Positions 11,446 to 23,489 of a DNA stretch of 64,000 nucleotides are shown here, piece by piece. Position 1 is the first letter of the stretch. The number at the start of each line of letters is the position of its first letter. The position numbers and the translations under genes are program-made. Below the pieces are notes generated by a model that saw only the letters and a list, made by a program, of their open reading frames with translations, was not told the origin of the DNA and searched no databases. Origin of the DNA: Monodelphis domestica (lineage: Eukaryota; Chordata; Mammalia; Didelphimorphia; Didelphidae); assembly GCF_027887165.1 (NCBI RefSeq), contig NC_077227.1, forward strand, positions 439,137,612 through 439,201,611, in the 5' to 3' direction.

Positions 11446-12125
11446 CCTCTTCCCCTTCTGCTTGGCTTTTAAGACCTTAGATAACACAGTTCCAATTTAT
11501 TATTCCATTATTCCCCAAAATGAATCATCTACCCTATCAGACTGGTCTCCTATCTATCTCTTGTATACACCACATTCATTTCTACTTCACTATCTTTTCT
11601 TATACTGTCCTCTTGCCCTTGACTAAAATAACCATTCTCCCCCTCCCCTTTTACCCAGCCTTCCAAAATTCCCTACATGGACCATCCACCCCTATCAGAC
11701 TGATCTCACTATCTCTTGAATGCACCATATTCATTTCTATTTCCATACCTTTCCTTATATTGTCCCCTTGCCCTTGACTAAAATAGCCATCCTTCCCCTC
11801 CCCTCCTATCCACCCTTTGAAAATCTACACATCTCAGCTCCAATGGCACTTCTTCCATGAAGCATACCCCAACTACTTTGCCAAATACAGCCCTGTCCCT
11901 TCTGAGAATTCCGACACCCTTTTTTCTTGGAACTGCATACTGTAATTTAGCACTTGCATTTATACTATCTTATATCATTCTTTAGATGTTCCGTGTCTTG
12001 CCTGCCAAGCCAGATTGTAAGCCCCTCAAAGGCAGGTAGTATGTCTCATACTTTCCATGTTTCCTCGAGCACATTGCTGGGAGTCATAGTGAGAGAGCAT
12101 AATAAATATTTGTTGACTGACGAAA
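11446..12125 (+). repeat. L2 LINE 3' region with an internal tandem duplication
   Basis: The terminus (about 12010-12125) shows 'agattgtaagcccctcaaag' and 'aataaatatttgttgactga', the L2 3' end. Upstream, 11534-11690 and 11692-11835 are two diverged copies of one ~155-bp segment, both with 'ctatcagactg' and 'ttgcccttgactaaaata'. The short frames at 11393-11777 fall in this pyrimidine-rich tract and are not genes. Confidence 0.72.
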
Positions 12126-12244
12126 ATGAGCCAAAACTAGGGTCCTCATGCTAATTCAGTAAGTTCTCCCAACAGGTCTCTCAGTCCAAGTGGGGAAAAA
12201 GGGACTTATGAAGATATAAATAACTGGAACAGAAGTAAAATGAT

Positions 12245-12440
12245 AGACCCATAGAATGTCAGGCCTGGAAAGAACCTTAGAAGCCATGTAGACCAACCCT
12301 CTCATTTTACACTATCTCATTTGAGCCTCATAACAATCTTGTGAGGTAGATAGGGTTGATATAATTATCTCCATTTTCCAAAGTAGGAAACTGAGGTCTG
12401 GAAAGGGGAAGTAGCTTAGTAAAAGTTAGAAAGTAAGTTT
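12245..12440 (-). repeat. MIR/THER1-type SINEs (two pieces)
   Basis: An antisense tail 'atagaatgtcaggcctggaa' (12252-12310) is followed by antisense MIR body 'cataacaatcttgtgaggta' and 'aggaaactgaggtctggaaa'. Confidence 0.75.
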
Positions 12441-12489
12441 GTGGCAGACTAGAAACTAATGGAATACCATTTGGGATGAAGGTAATAGG

Positions 12490-12715
12490 ATCAGAAAATT
12501 CAGAGCTTGAAAGAACCTTTGTATAATCTCTTCATTTTGCAGCTGAGGATACTGAGGCTCAGGGATAGCAATTTGTTCAAGGTCATGCACGTTGTGGGCT
12601 AGATGACTACAATGGTTCCTTCCAGCTGTAAATTTTTGATCCTAAATAGCAGAGCTGGGATTCAAACCCAGGCTTCCTGACTCCAGATTCAGGACTCTTT
12701 CCAAGGTCTACACTT
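12490..12715 (-). repeat. MIR/THER1-type SINE with a nested sense tail
   Basis: The antisense element ('gctgaggatactgaggctca' ... 'aacccaggcttcctgactcc') is interrupted near 12595-12645 by a sense-orientation tail ('ctagatgactacaatggttc', 'cttccagctgtaaattttt'). Confidence 0.7.
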
Positions 12716-12999
12716 GAGGTTTTCTTTTGGAATGATGGACAAATACAGATTCTAAGAATTTCTCTGAGACCTAAATGAGCAGATGGGAAACTTGGATGAA
12801 AATCTGATGCTTTCTTTGTTCTTTGTTTTCTGGCTAGATTTACCATGGTCAGGGAAACATTGCAGAGATGAAGAAACATTTCCAAACAAGGGTTTAACTG
12901 CAAGCCTATCTTAACCAAGAAAATATTTAGCAAACACTTTGCACTTCTTTGCAGCAAACACATTTTGACACAAGTTTTCTCCTAACAGCACCTTATATT

Positions 13000-14209
13000 T
13001 GTTAATGGAAAATGTTTCTATAATGCTTACAAAATCTTCTCTAGACCCTGGCCCAAAGCATTTAAACCCCAGTAACCATGTAAATTTTAAATCAGTTTTT
13101 CCTAGAAATGAAAATAATGTTAAAAATTATACATTTCATCTGGTTTTGTGTCCAGGTGATTCTTAAGTGGTTATGATGTCAGTGTGGATGCAGACTTTGT
13201 GAAAACTTCTTCTTTGACTCCTCTCTACCTTAGCTTCAGTGTCCATAAACTGGAAATAACTCAGTTGATTTACCCAATTTGCTGACAATTCAAAGCAAAA
13301 GAGAAAGGACTAAAGGACTATGGAGTGACTCATGGAAAAAAAGGGTGCTATTTGGATTCCCCTTTATTGACTTAAAAGTGGCTTTATATTCATTTATGTT
13401 ATTTTATCTTTTTATCAACCCTGTTGGAGAGGTAGGGCAAGGCTTCTATTCCCATTTGACAGAGGAGGAAATGAAGGCTCCCAAAGGAGAGATGATTTTC
13501 TCAGAACTCACACTTGATTAGTGACCAAACACAGATTGAGCTACTGAATCCTGAATTAGAGTTGATTAACATTGGAAAAGTTAGATTGCTGATACACAGA
13601 GATAAAGCCATTATTTAATATTTTGGGATTTATGGAGGGGGGGGGGGGAAGAGGCTTCTCATCCTGAACATTCTGGCTTTTTCATGAGGGTATTTGATTT
13701 CCTTTCCATGCTTTCTCCCCTCCCCCCACCAAATCCCCATCCTGTACATGTGAAATTTGGTCTGAGTCTGGGTGTCAGCTTCAGACAGCTCAGTTGGAAT
13801 CCATGTAAGAAATGATTAATTGTCAGCAGCAGGTGCAAAGCCAGCAGGATCAGTGGCAGGACAGGTGTGAGGGGAACCGAAATGGGAGCTGGAAAGGGCA
13901 ACCAAAAAAAAAAAGTGGAGGGAAGAGTCAGGGGGACAAATTATCTTGATTATCTGTATATTTTCACAAGTACCATGTTTGGTGAATTACATATTACTAG
14001 TATTTAATAAATGGTTGTTTTGAAAGTTGTGAAATAAATTAAACTTTCTCATTTGGGCTCAAGTCTAGCTCATTTGTGGCCTGCATGCCTCTCTCTTCTC
14101 CCTGCCAACCCCCCATGAGCTGTGACCTTCTCAGTTCTCAACAGGAATGGACTTGGTTTCAGCCATTGGATGGCACTTGATTGAAGAAATGCCACCCAGC
14201 TGCCTCTCT
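13000..14209. other. Unassigned non-coding DNA with a 12-G run
   Basis: No gene or repeat core recognised. Contains a run of 12 G at 13637-13648 and an A11 run near 13901-13913. Confidence 0.45.
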
Positions 14210-14355
14210 GAGTTAGTAATATGGATAATATAACCTGACATTTCTATCGTATTTTTATTTCCAAAGTACTTTTGCATCTGTTTTCATGCTGCACCCTGGC
14301 AACAATCACCCTGTTAAGTACAGAAGGCTAGGGGTTATTACTATCATGTAGGTAG
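14210..14355 (-). repeat. MIR-type fragment
   Basis: Antisense MIR 5'-UTR-like order: 'ccaaagtacttttgcatctg', 'ccctggcaacaatcaccctg', 'taggggttattactatca'. Confidence 0.55.
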
Positions 14356-14424
14356 AAAATTTGTGGCTATAGAACTATGGAACTCAAGAGTCGTAATTCT
14401 TAGACCATATACTTTTACATTTCT

Positions 14425-14640
14425 TGAGAGGCAACATGGTAAAATGGAATACATACCAGAGTTGGAGACAGTTGGCAAACAAGATTGAATTTTAGGTCAA
14501 ATGCTAACTATCTACAGGACCCTCAACAAGTCTTAATACCTCTGAGTCTCAGTTTGCTCATCTGACAAAAGACAATCCTCTTAATGTGGATGTTATGAGG
14601 AAAACCTTACAATGAGACAAATGTCAAAGGGAATTGCTAG
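14425..14640 (+). repeat. MIR-type SINE
   Basis: Sense MIR: 'gcaacatggtaaaatggaat', 'ctgagtctcagtttgctcat', 'aatgtggatgttatgaggaa'. Confidence 0.7.
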
Positions 14641-15014
14641 CTTCTCTTTGTTCCCTGAGATACATACACAATCACAAAATTCATTAGTTACCAAACCATG
14701 GCTAGCCCTGGGACTTGATTTCAGATCTCCTAAATCACAAGTCAAATTCTCTTTCCATGATCTTTACATAAGCTCATAAAGTTTCAAAAATAAGAGATTC
14801 CAGAATGAAGATAAACTATGGAGACCACAAACTTTAATGCTCAAATGCTACCTTTAGTTTAGGTTTCAGTTGCTAGACTCCATGGAAAGTATTCTATAGT
14901 CTTTAGGGAAGAAGGTTCCTATTTTCTCTTATAGAGTGTAGAAATGTCATTCATCACATCTCACTCTCATTCATTTTGCCTCTCCTTTTGAAATATTAAA
15001 GTAAATAAAAACAC

Positions 15015-15140
15015 AATAGAACACAAATTAACACGTGGTTTTCTAGGTCAATATATAGCCTGGATGAAAGAGTTCTTATATATATAGTTTGTGACCCATT
15101 TCTATTTGAGTTTGACATCACTGGTTTAGAGGTCAAGAAT
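15015..15140 (+). repeat. Short dispersed repeat, copy A (hAT-like end)
   Basis: 'tggttttctaggtcaatata' and 'tttctatttgagtttgacat' also occur, diverged, at 42,110-42,220. The terminal 'tttgagtttgacatcact' resembles the ends of non-autonomous hAT elements. Family not certain. Confidence 0.55.
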
Positions 15141-15305
15141 CCACAAATCTGTTGTTGTCATGTGATGCATCTAGCATTGGTCAGATGTCTTGGACTCTGG
15201 GGCCCTATTGATCTACTGGACCTCTAGGATTCCTCTTACTCATTCATTTTCCTTTGAATAAGACAATATATAATCTCCTATAGTAGATAGATAATAGACA
15301 GAGAG

Positions 15306-15309
<4 letters not shown>

Positions 15310-15395
<86 letters not shown>
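15310..15395. repeat. (AG)n microsatellite
   Basis: About 42 uninterrupted AG units. Confidence 0.97.
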
Positions 15396-15399
<4 letters not shown>

Positions 15400-15422
15400 A
15401 CATAGTTAGGCTGGTAGGTAGA

Positions 15423-15545
15423 TAGAACATTTATTAAATGCTTGCTATATGCCTAGAACAGTATCAGAAATAGAAATAAAACTGTCCTTGCCCTCAAGGA
15501 AATTGCATTCTAATTGGGAAAGACAATGTGAAGAATTCCAACTGA
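15423..15545 (-). repeat. L2 LINE 3' end, antisense
   Basis: 'aacatttattaaatgcttgc', 'ccttgccctcaaggaaattg', then 'gggaaagacaatgtgaa', directly after the AG microsatellite. Confidence 0.75.
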
Positions 15546-15799
15546 GGCAGGGGAGGAGGTATTATGTGGGGAGATGACTGGGAAGTAGTATAATGACCTG
15601 GTTCCTGGAAAGAATACTAACACTCAGATGAAACCCAAGGTTGAGGGTGGGGAGGTTGGTGGGATTATACAAGACATGGGGTGGAGATGGCTAGGAAAGA
15701 GACACCAGCATCTCTTCCTTTCAAAAAGATTTCTTGAGATAAATATTCTCTATCCTCTCATAGCTGCTCAGTCTTTTATAATCCCGGTGATCAAGTTAT

Positions 15800-16155
15800 G
15801 GAATTGATTGAAGGAACTGGACATATGTATCTTTGAAGAAGAGAAGTCTGTAGAGTGGGGTTGAGAAGGAGGAAACATAATACCTCTTTTCAAGTACTTG
15901 AAAAACTGTCATGTGGGAAAGAGATAAGACATTCTATCTGGCCTCAGAAAGCAGAAACAGGACCAATGGATAGAAGTTACAAAGAAGCAAATCCAGTCTT
16001 AATGTCAGGAAGAATTTAACAGTTTGAGCAATCTAAAAAGGAAAGGGGGTAATAATTTGTTAGATGGGTTGTAGTAGGAACTATTTTTTCAAGTGGAAAT
16101 TGAACTAGATTTCCACTTAGGTGCTTTCCAACTCTGAAGTTCTGTAATTGAAATT
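15800..16155 (+). repeat. L3/CR1 LINE 3' end
   Basis: Sense CR1/L3: 'gaattgattgaaggaactgg', 'caagtacttgaaaaactgtc', 'tcaggaagaatttaacagt', 'gtgctttccaactctgaagt', 'tctgtaattg'. Confidence 0.78.
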
Positions 16156-17295
16156 TCTCCTCTTTTAATTTAAGCAAATTGATACTGTTCTTCCCTGCTC
16201 CTGAGGTATTGCTGGGTAGTTCTCATCATAGACAGGAGCCCAGAATAGATGGCACTGATTGTCTAATCGACTCTGACCATTTCTCCATTGCTAGAAATGC
16301 AGAGAGACTCCTGGGGTGGGAGGGTGACTAGTGGTTTGTATTTTCAATAATTTATCAAGATTCGAGAGCACAGATTTCCTTTGGGGAATATTAGTTCTTG
16401 GGTTTACAAAGTGCCTCTGTTGTAAATACCCATAAAAATGACAATTTGGTAAGTCGTATTTATTCTTAAGCAGGTCAAAGGACATTAGTGTATTCTGACT
16501 GCATAAATCTGCCAGCTACTGAATTTCTGTGTGCTTCCAAGTCACAAAGGCACTCTTTTCTCACCTAGGAGAAACTCAAGAAAATGGAGCATTACCAATC
16601 AGGGATTCTACGAGGGTATTGATCTCCCTGGCCAATAACTGGGACATATTCACCAAGTTTTCAGTGCTTAGGGCCAGCAAAAAGATTTATAGGCATCTCC
16701 ACCACTCATACAGGACAGATGTGTGTTATATATTAAAAGCAGTCTATTGTACCTTGGTTCAAAACCCTGTGAAAGTGTGCCTCATGGCTCATACCATACT
16801 TCTGTGGCTTGAGGTAGACTCTCCAGTCTCCTTAGTAGAGTTCCAGAAATCATCTTTATCCAGGAAGGAGGGTGTTGGAATGCTAGGAGGGCCCCTGACC
16901 ACTGGAATGTTGGAAGAAGTCTAGTCTGTTCCATGGGGCCTAGGATGGGGTATGTGATGAGTGTCTGGATGCCAATAGGGGAAAAAGCTTTCTTGGCCCA
17001 AGTTGAGTTCTTCCAATGATTCTCAAAAAAGGTGAAGGAAAGCATGACAAAGTTTATCTCACTGCAAGGCTCCAGGTGTCCGGGAATGAGGCTCTGCTTA
17101 ATAGCTATTCAGAGACTGGGAGAAAGGAGAAAGTCTTCTAGTTTTATATTCTCAAATATCCTCTGGAGCCTTGAAATATATTACTTTGAACCTGGCCAAC
17201 TGAAGTCCAACCGCAGCCCCTCTGCTTCCATAGCTGAGGCAGTCACATCCTCCTAGTTCACCATAGGAATGCAGGAGGATTAGCCAAATAAAGTC
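16156..17295. other. Unassigned non-coding DNA
   Basis: Holds the second-longest open frame in the window (131 codons, 16529-16924, +). I see no domain, no Kozak-like start and no flanking splice signals, and overlapping frames exist on the other strand, so it is not called a gene. Confidence 0.5.
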
Positions 17296-17465
17296 CCCTC
17301 TACTACTACTACTAATTCCTTACATATGCATAGCACTTTCCAGTTTATTGAGTACTTTTACATTAATCATCTCAGTTGATTCTAGCAAATGCCTTATGAA
17401 GTAGGCAGAGAAGTAATTCTTGACTTCTATGAGTCTCAGTTTCTTCATCTGTCAAAAGGAGAAAA
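17296..17465 (-). repeat. MIR-type SINE fragments
   Basis: A (CTA)4 stretch, antisense 'catagcactttccagtttat', then a sense piece 'tgagtctcagtttcttcatc'. The orientation is mixed, so at least two elements are present. Confidence 0.55.
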
Positions 17466-17559
17466 AAGAAAGGAAGAAAGAAATAAGAACTAAGACTTGA
17501 GTCTGGGTCCCCCCCTAATTCCTAGCCAGGGATCTTTCTACCACACCATATAAACCCCT

Positions 17560-18000
17560 CTCATGAAGGAGCAATCGTCTTCTAACTTACAACCTATATT
17601 TCCCATAAAACCTTTATTTCCCTCTACTCCCTAGCACATATCCTTCATTCTAGTTAGGCTCGACTCATCCTGCACCCCCAGCCCCAAACTCATTCCAGAT
17701 TCCATGCCTTAGTGCCTATCATCCCACTACCTGGAACACCCTTCCCTCCTCTCTGCTTTCAAAGCTCAATTCACATTTTTCCTACTTCTAAACCCCTAAA
17801 GTCTTTAAACTACACGGTTCAGTGTTTAATTCTTCTCTAATTGTGTCATGTGCTTTAGCTTGATCCCCCAAATTGGATTGTGGTTGGGCCTGGGAGGGCA
17901 GGGCTGAGGAGGGGAAAGGTCTCCTGTCTCCCAGCCAGCACCTAGCCTAGGGCTTCATATCCAGGACAGGCTCAGTCAATACTTGTTGCTGGGTGGATTG
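17560..18000 (+). repeat. L2 LINE 3' part
   Basis: 'cctggaacacccttccctcc', 'ctcaattcacatttttccta' and the terminal 'ggcttcatatccaggacagg', then 'tcagtcaatacttgttgct' are L2 3' features in sense order. Confidence 0.72.
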
Positions 18001-18317
18001 AGGGTTCATTCCAATGCTGGGTCCAAATAAGCAAAGCAAAGAGAGGGCTTAAAGCATTTACTTGTCTATTCAGGAAGGGAGGTGGAGTGTTTGAGGGAGG
18101 GCTGCTTTTGTGGAAAAGGGGAAGCTTGGGCCCCAGTTTTCCAACTCATTTTGCAAGTGTGGACCTGGTTCCTGACAGCCCATTCAATTTGTGTCTGGAT
18201 AGTGGTGTCTTATTGGGGAACTATCCAGTTAGTAATTTAAAAACTGTCTTTCCTGTTAATGGTATCTAGAACAGAGTTATTTATACAGTAGGTACCCAAT
18301 GAATGCATGGTAAGCAT

Positions 18318-18346
18318 TGGATGGATGGATGGATGAATGAATGAAC
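18318..18346. repeat. (TGGA/TGAA)n short tandem repeat
   Basis: Seven tetranucleotide units. Confidence 0.85.
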
Positions 18347-18639
18347 AAGTGAATCCCTAAAACCAAAAATGTCTACTGTGAAAAGTTATTTAATCCCTTT
18401 ATAAAAACTGGGTCTTGACATTAGAATAGGAAAATAAAGTCGAGACTACAAGCATCTGTTAAACACTGACCACGTACCAGGTCCCCATTTAAACTCTAAG
18501 AAATTTTCAGGGTCATTGGTTGTTAAAGGAGCAAAAAAGATCAGAAACCAAGAGGTAGAAGTGGTAGGTCAAATCCTTTGGTCTCTATTCCCTGAAACAC
18601 AGAAAAGGTGAAGAGGGGGCATTGGATGACTTTTTTCAA

Positions 18640-19660
18640 GGAAAATCTCACCTTTTCAGGTAAATACAATATCCATTTGCTAAATTAGTGATAAATCATT
18701 ACCTTTTCCCCCCACAAAGACATTCTGCTTCTTCATTTCAAATGTTTAACTTGCAGAGTTGACAGAAAAGCCGTAGATTTTCCCCAAATATCCATTTACT
18801 GGGGCCATTTCTCTACTTTGATCTAAAACACAGGAGCTGATGGAGGCCCTTAGGTAAATCAAACACTTCCTGTCTGCCAAAATGGGTTTGCAAATGCCCA
18901 TTTCATGCCATTCCCATTTTTCTGCTCTGAGCAATAAATCAAAAAGTATCCCCCATTCATCCACTTTAAAAGTAATGCCTTTCTTTTGCATAATTACACA
19001 TACCCAGTGGAGATCTGCATGCACTGTAAATCTATTCCTTTAAAAGGTTTCCCCTTAAGTACATCAGTGACATAAATTGGTGTAGAGCAAATTTATTTAT
19101 TTAATAGGTTTGTTCTTTTAACTGGCCTGATAACCATTATAGTTCACTGTTTGGTTTGGGTAGTGGGGGGAGTTCTTATTAATTTATCTGATTTATTTCC
19201 ATGGCAGATATTTATGTAAAAAGGTTTCTCTGGAAATGAGAATGAATATAATTTATTGGTTTAACAGGTTTATTCTTAACTGGTGTTCAGGGGGGCTTAG
19301 CTATATCCATGGAAATCGGAGGGGTTTCAAAGTAATTTTACCAAATAGAAGGACAAGAGACTCAGGGGGAGAAAATGCTCTGAAGTCTGCATTTGGACAT
19401 AACTTTTTCCAAACACTAAAATAACGGAGCACAAGTCACAAAATTAAAGTGATGTGAAAAACTCAGCCCCAAAAAAAGTGTCTCAATAATAACAGCCCCA
19501 AAAAATGTTTTGGCAAATTGAAGATAAAAGAGAATCTGTTAATCAGCCTCATGTAAACTTGTTCATTTTTGTAAATCTTGTTTGTAGCTCCTGATGGTGT
19601 TAAAGAGAAAGCAGACAGGCCCAGCTGGTGGAAGCTAGGGAGAGAAATGCTGAATTTTTA
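18640..19660. promoter_or_regulatory. Candidate conserved non-coding block 1
   Basis: About 1 kb without recognised repeats. It has homeodomain-type AT motifs, a Pol-independent low-CpG composition and a short internal direct repeat (19090-19125 and 19250-19283). The 92-codon minus frame at 18746-19024 has no motif. Calling it regulatory is inference from repeat absence and texture only. Confidence 0.35.
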
Positions 19661-20234
19661 GCAGTTCAGGTTTATTTTTAGGCATTAAAGGGTATCTTTA
19701 GCTTCCCAGTAAATGAGACCAGGAGAAATCAGTATCTGGAAAAATAAAAATGTAAAAACAAGAAGCAAAAACCTAAAAGTCCTAGCCCCAGAAACCTGAA
19801 GCAGCCAAGTTCCTTTTTTCCTCATTTGAAACAGATTGGGCTGTTCCACTCTCTGAAAAAGGCACTCCTAAAAGAGAATTGCAACCCACACCCTTGTAGC
19901 TCAGGCTTCTTAGGTAATTACAGTCACACACTCTGCAGACTATCTAATGGGAAGGCTCGTACAAGGGGCCTGTCATTGGGCTCTTGACACTCTTCCATTA
20001 GCTATCAGAGGAAAAGGCCTGAGGACAAGCTTTTTCTGTGAAAAGGTGAACTCCTAAACTGTGAGGCCATTGAGCAATGTCAGTCAAACCACCCAGCCTG
20101 TATTGTCAAGGGAGGATTTATCTGAGCATGTTGCTGCCTGATGCAGATTTTAAGGGATAAACTGCTCTTGAAGGCCCCAGAGGCATTTAGGAAGGAAATG
20201 CTATTTTTATATTTTAGGTCAATCTTCAGATCTT

Positions 20235-20430
20235 AGGAAAGGAGAATGTAGTGCAATGGGAAGACCACTGGACTGGGAGACAGTGTCCCCTTTTCCACTG
20301 ACTCACAGTGTGCTCTTGGGCTCTTCTCCTCTTCTCTGGGTCTCCGTTTCCACCTCAATAAAATGAAAGGATTAGATTAAATGGTCCCTAAAGACCCTTC
20401 TGCCTCTGATGGTCTATGAATCTATGAAAC
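20235..20430 (+). repeat. MIR/THER1-type SINE
   Basis: 'gtagtgcaatgggaagacca', 'ctgactcacagtgtgctctt', 'aaatgaaaggattagattaa', 'atggtccctaaagaccct' and 'tctatgaatctatga'. Confidence 0.82.
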
Positions 20431-20967
20431 TGTCAAAGGGCAAATACCCAAGCTTTCTTAGAAACACGCTAGTCATGTGTTCTAGTTAACTATATGAATT
20501 GACACTTGAGACCCTTGGGAAGAAACTTGATTTTATTCCTAAGGAAAGAATCATTGCTGGGGGAGCACTCTGATGCTGAGGGCAAGGGCTACCCCATGGT
20601 CACTATGGAGATACTTTTCTTCATAGGACTCTACAACGGTATGAGAACTTTGGGCCTTACAGGCAAAATGAACTTTGCCAGCCTCCCAAGCACTGGTCCA
20701 TTGACTCCTGCCAAGGGTAGAGTAACAGATCCTTGGCGACTGAACCATCAACATGCCCTAGAAATGAGCTTTGCCAGTCATTACGTAGAGATGATGAAAG
20801 ACCAGAGATTCCCTCTGCGTGATTCAAGTGGAATTTACGGAGGATCTATTATGTACCTAGAACCCTGTTAGTCTCTGATGGAAGATCTAACAACGTCATA
20901 TCATTTTTAACATTTATGCTTTCTTTTTCGATGTAAACAACATCAGCAATTTCTTCCTATTCTCGTC

Positions 20968-21283
20968 TTTTTCTCTTTTCCTTCACATTATCCTCTTCTT
21001 CCTCCTTTTCTTCCTCCTCCTCTTCTTCCTCCTTTCCTTCTTCTTCTTCTTCCTCTTCCTCTTCCTCTTCTTCTTCCTCTTCCTCTTCCTCTTCCTCTTC
21101 TTCTTCTTCTTCTTCTTCTTCTTCTTCTTCTTCTTCTTCTTCTTCTTCTTCTTCTTCTTCTTCTTCTTCTTCTTCTTCTTCTTCTTCTTCTTCTTCTTCT
21201 TCTTCTTCTTCTTCTTCTTCTTCTTCTTCTCCTTCTCCCCCTCCTCCTCCTCCTCCTCCTTCTCTTCCTTCTTTCTTTTTCTC
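20968..21283. repeat. TTC/GAA polypyrimidine tract
   Basis: Over 300 bp almost purely pyrimidine on the + strand, with a pure (CTT)n core of about 45 units at 21094-21231 flanked by CTTCCT and CTC variants. Poly-Glu and poly-Lys frames of 92-113 codons on the minus strand are only a product of the repeat. Confidence 0.97.
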
Positions 21284-21359
21284 CATATTCTCAATCAAGT
21301 ACTCTTTTCATTAGACTATATAATAGGCTTTCAACAAGTTTACATTTCCTAATGGGCAG

Positions 21360-21520
21360 ATCTGATTGTAGGTTTAGAGACAGAAATAACCTTAGAGATG
21401 ATCTCATCTAATCATTTCATTTTATGGATTAGAAATTTGAGTTTCAGAGAAGTCAAGGGACTTGCCTAAGGTCGTACAAATAGTGAAGAATAGAGGTGGG
21501 ATTCAAACATGCATATTGAG
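21360..21520 (-). repeat. MIR/THER1-type SINE
   Basis: Antisense: 'tttagagacagaaataacct', 'tagagatgatctcatctaat', 'acttgcctaaggtcgtacaa', 'aggtgggattcaaaca'. Confidence 0.8.
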
Positions 21521-21720
21521 GCAAGATGGTATAGAATGAAGAATATTGGACTTGGAATCAGAGAACCTGTATTCAAATTCTGGTATGGCTACTTGATTGA
21601 CCAATGTGACCTTGGGCAAGCCATTTGGCAACTATGAACCTCAGTTTCCTTCCCTATAAAATAAGATGGTCTCAAAATTCCTTCATGTTCTATGTGTATA
21701 ATACTCCATCATTCCAAAAT
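21521..21720 (+). repeat. MIR/THER1-type SINE, head to head with the previous one
   Basis: Sense: 'ttggacttggaatcagagaa', 'gtgaccttgggcaagccatt', 'acctcagtttccttccctat', tail 'aaattccttcatgttctatg'. Confidence 0.8.
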
Positions 21721-22615
21721 CTACTTTCATTTTGCCTGTAATGCCAACTGGCCTTTTATAAAACAATTATAACACAACAAGCAATGGAGGATTTGAATAC
21801 ATATATCCCAATTAAAGGTCAAAATGTATAGACAACAGTTCTCTTTTTCTTAAATCTCACTCCATTCCAGAAAATTGACACTGTCTCTGTCTATTCCTAG
21901 TGGAAGTTATGGTCTTTCATTTTCCTTTGGATACTCTAAAAATGCTGTAAGAGTCAGATTGGGCACTTAAAGAACTAATTAACCTTGACTTATCAGAGTA
22001 CATGGATACATAATGTAGAAATTTTAAGGATGTTGGGAAGGCCTTGTTGGTCAACTCCCCAACTTCTGTATGGCTTCCCTACTTTCTTTTTGATGTCTAA
22101 AATTCCACCTTAGAGTGTCATTCTTAGAATTAAGGCTTTATTCCATTTTCAGATGCAAATGTCCAAGGGAGTCATTGCTCTTGAAGCCTTATTATTAAAG
22201 GTGGGTGGTGGGGAATGAAAATCCTTTGGATATATAGCACAAAATCCATTACTTCCATGACATCTGCCCTTTGCAAATATTCATTGTAATAACATCTAGT
22301 TACCCTTTCATCCTTTATTGTTCTAGCATAGTTATCAAAACTTAATTGAGGGAGGAAAATGTTACAGGTATGACATCAATTTAAGGCTTTTAAGCTACCT
22401 GTGTCAATTTGTTTTAGTACCAGAGAGTACATCTTTTTCTGGGTGGAGAGCATATCTTTATAGTTTTCAGCTGGTGGAGGGTAAGCATTTTAAGCTGCAA
22501 ATATTGTTCCTCATAATAGGTTGGCAAATATTTTCAAATTAAATTGAGCTTCAGCTATTTAGAGTCCCAAACTCTGGAATTAAGATTCTTTTGTGATCAT
22601 TGTTTTTACTTTGTC
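21721..22615. other. Unassigned non-coding DNA
   Basis: No gene; no repeat I can name. Confidence 0.45.
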
Positions 22616-22690
22616 CATAGAAGCATAGAATCTTAGAGCTGAAAGGGATTGCCAAGTTATTTAATCCATACTCAGCCTAGTTAGTCTCCT
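22616..22690 (-). repeat. MIR/THER1-type SINE tail
   Basis: 'agaatcttagagctgaaagg' and following antisense tail. Confidence 0.65.
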
Positions 22691-23055
22691 CCACAGAATC
22701 TCTTTTCCCCCCTCTTTTCTCAGTACTTTTGTGCATGGTCTCCCATGCATAGAATGGAGTTTCCCCACTCCTACCCCATTTTTTCCCCATTGAGATCTCT
22801 CCTTACTTTCAGGTGCTCCCTGAAGCCTCCCCTACCAGTCCTTTCCCCCAACTAAAGTGGTTTTTGCTTTCTCGTATTTTTCTTAGCATAATGCTTGAGC
22901 CGTTCCTCCATATTAACTCTCTGTATATCTGTCTTTCTCCCATTAGTTGTAAGCTCTTTGAAAGAAGGATCCGTGTAATATTCATCTGAGTACCCATAAA
23001 TTTCCTAGAATGATATTTTACACCTAGTCAGTACTTTATGAATATTTGTTAAATG
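22691..23055 (+). repeat. L2 LINE 3' end
   Basis: 'gttgtaagctctttgaaaga', 'gtcagtactttatgaatatt' and terminal 'tgttaaatga'. Confidence 0.75.
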
Positions 23056-23215
23056 AAAAGGTTATCCAACCTATTTGTGAAGACTTCCTCATTCCCTATC
23101 TTCTAAGGCAACGCTTTCCATTTGGAGAAAGCTTTGGTTGTTACAAAGTTCTTCCTTATACTGAGCTGAAATGCTCTACACAATATATTTTCTATTTATA
23201 TTGTGACATGTCTTT
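23056..23215 (-). repeat. L3/CR1 fragment, antisense
   Basis: 'ggcaacgctttccatttgga', 'ttacaaagttcttccttata', 'ctgagctgaaatgctct'. Confidence 0.65.
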
Positions 23216-23489
23216 TTTATATCTGGTGGCATTTCTTTTTTCTAATTTGGATTTAAAAAAAATTTTAATAACAAATTTCTATATAAATTTTTCAAAGTTA
23301 TATGATACATATTTTCTCCCTTCTTTCTTCCTTCTCCTTTCCTGGAGCTGATAAGCAATTCAGTCAGGGTTATACATATTGTTTCTTGATGGTCTTTAAT
23401 TTTATAGGAAGCAAAGCTTATCTATTTGAATGCCTGCTTAAACTATCTCCCAGGCTTCCGGTGTCTCCTCCTGTTAGATTCTCCTGGTT

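Noticed and set aside
16529..16924. 131-codon open frame
   Set aside because: No recognisable domain, no supporting splice or promoter context, and length within chance expectation for 64 kb.
20506..20871. 121-codon open frame next to the TTC tract
   Set aside because: No motif or family resemblance and an overlapping frame on the other strand.
20957..21298. Poly-glutamate and poly-lysine open frames of 92-113 codons
   Set aside because: They are translations of the GAA/TTC microsatellite in different frames, with no unique sequence.
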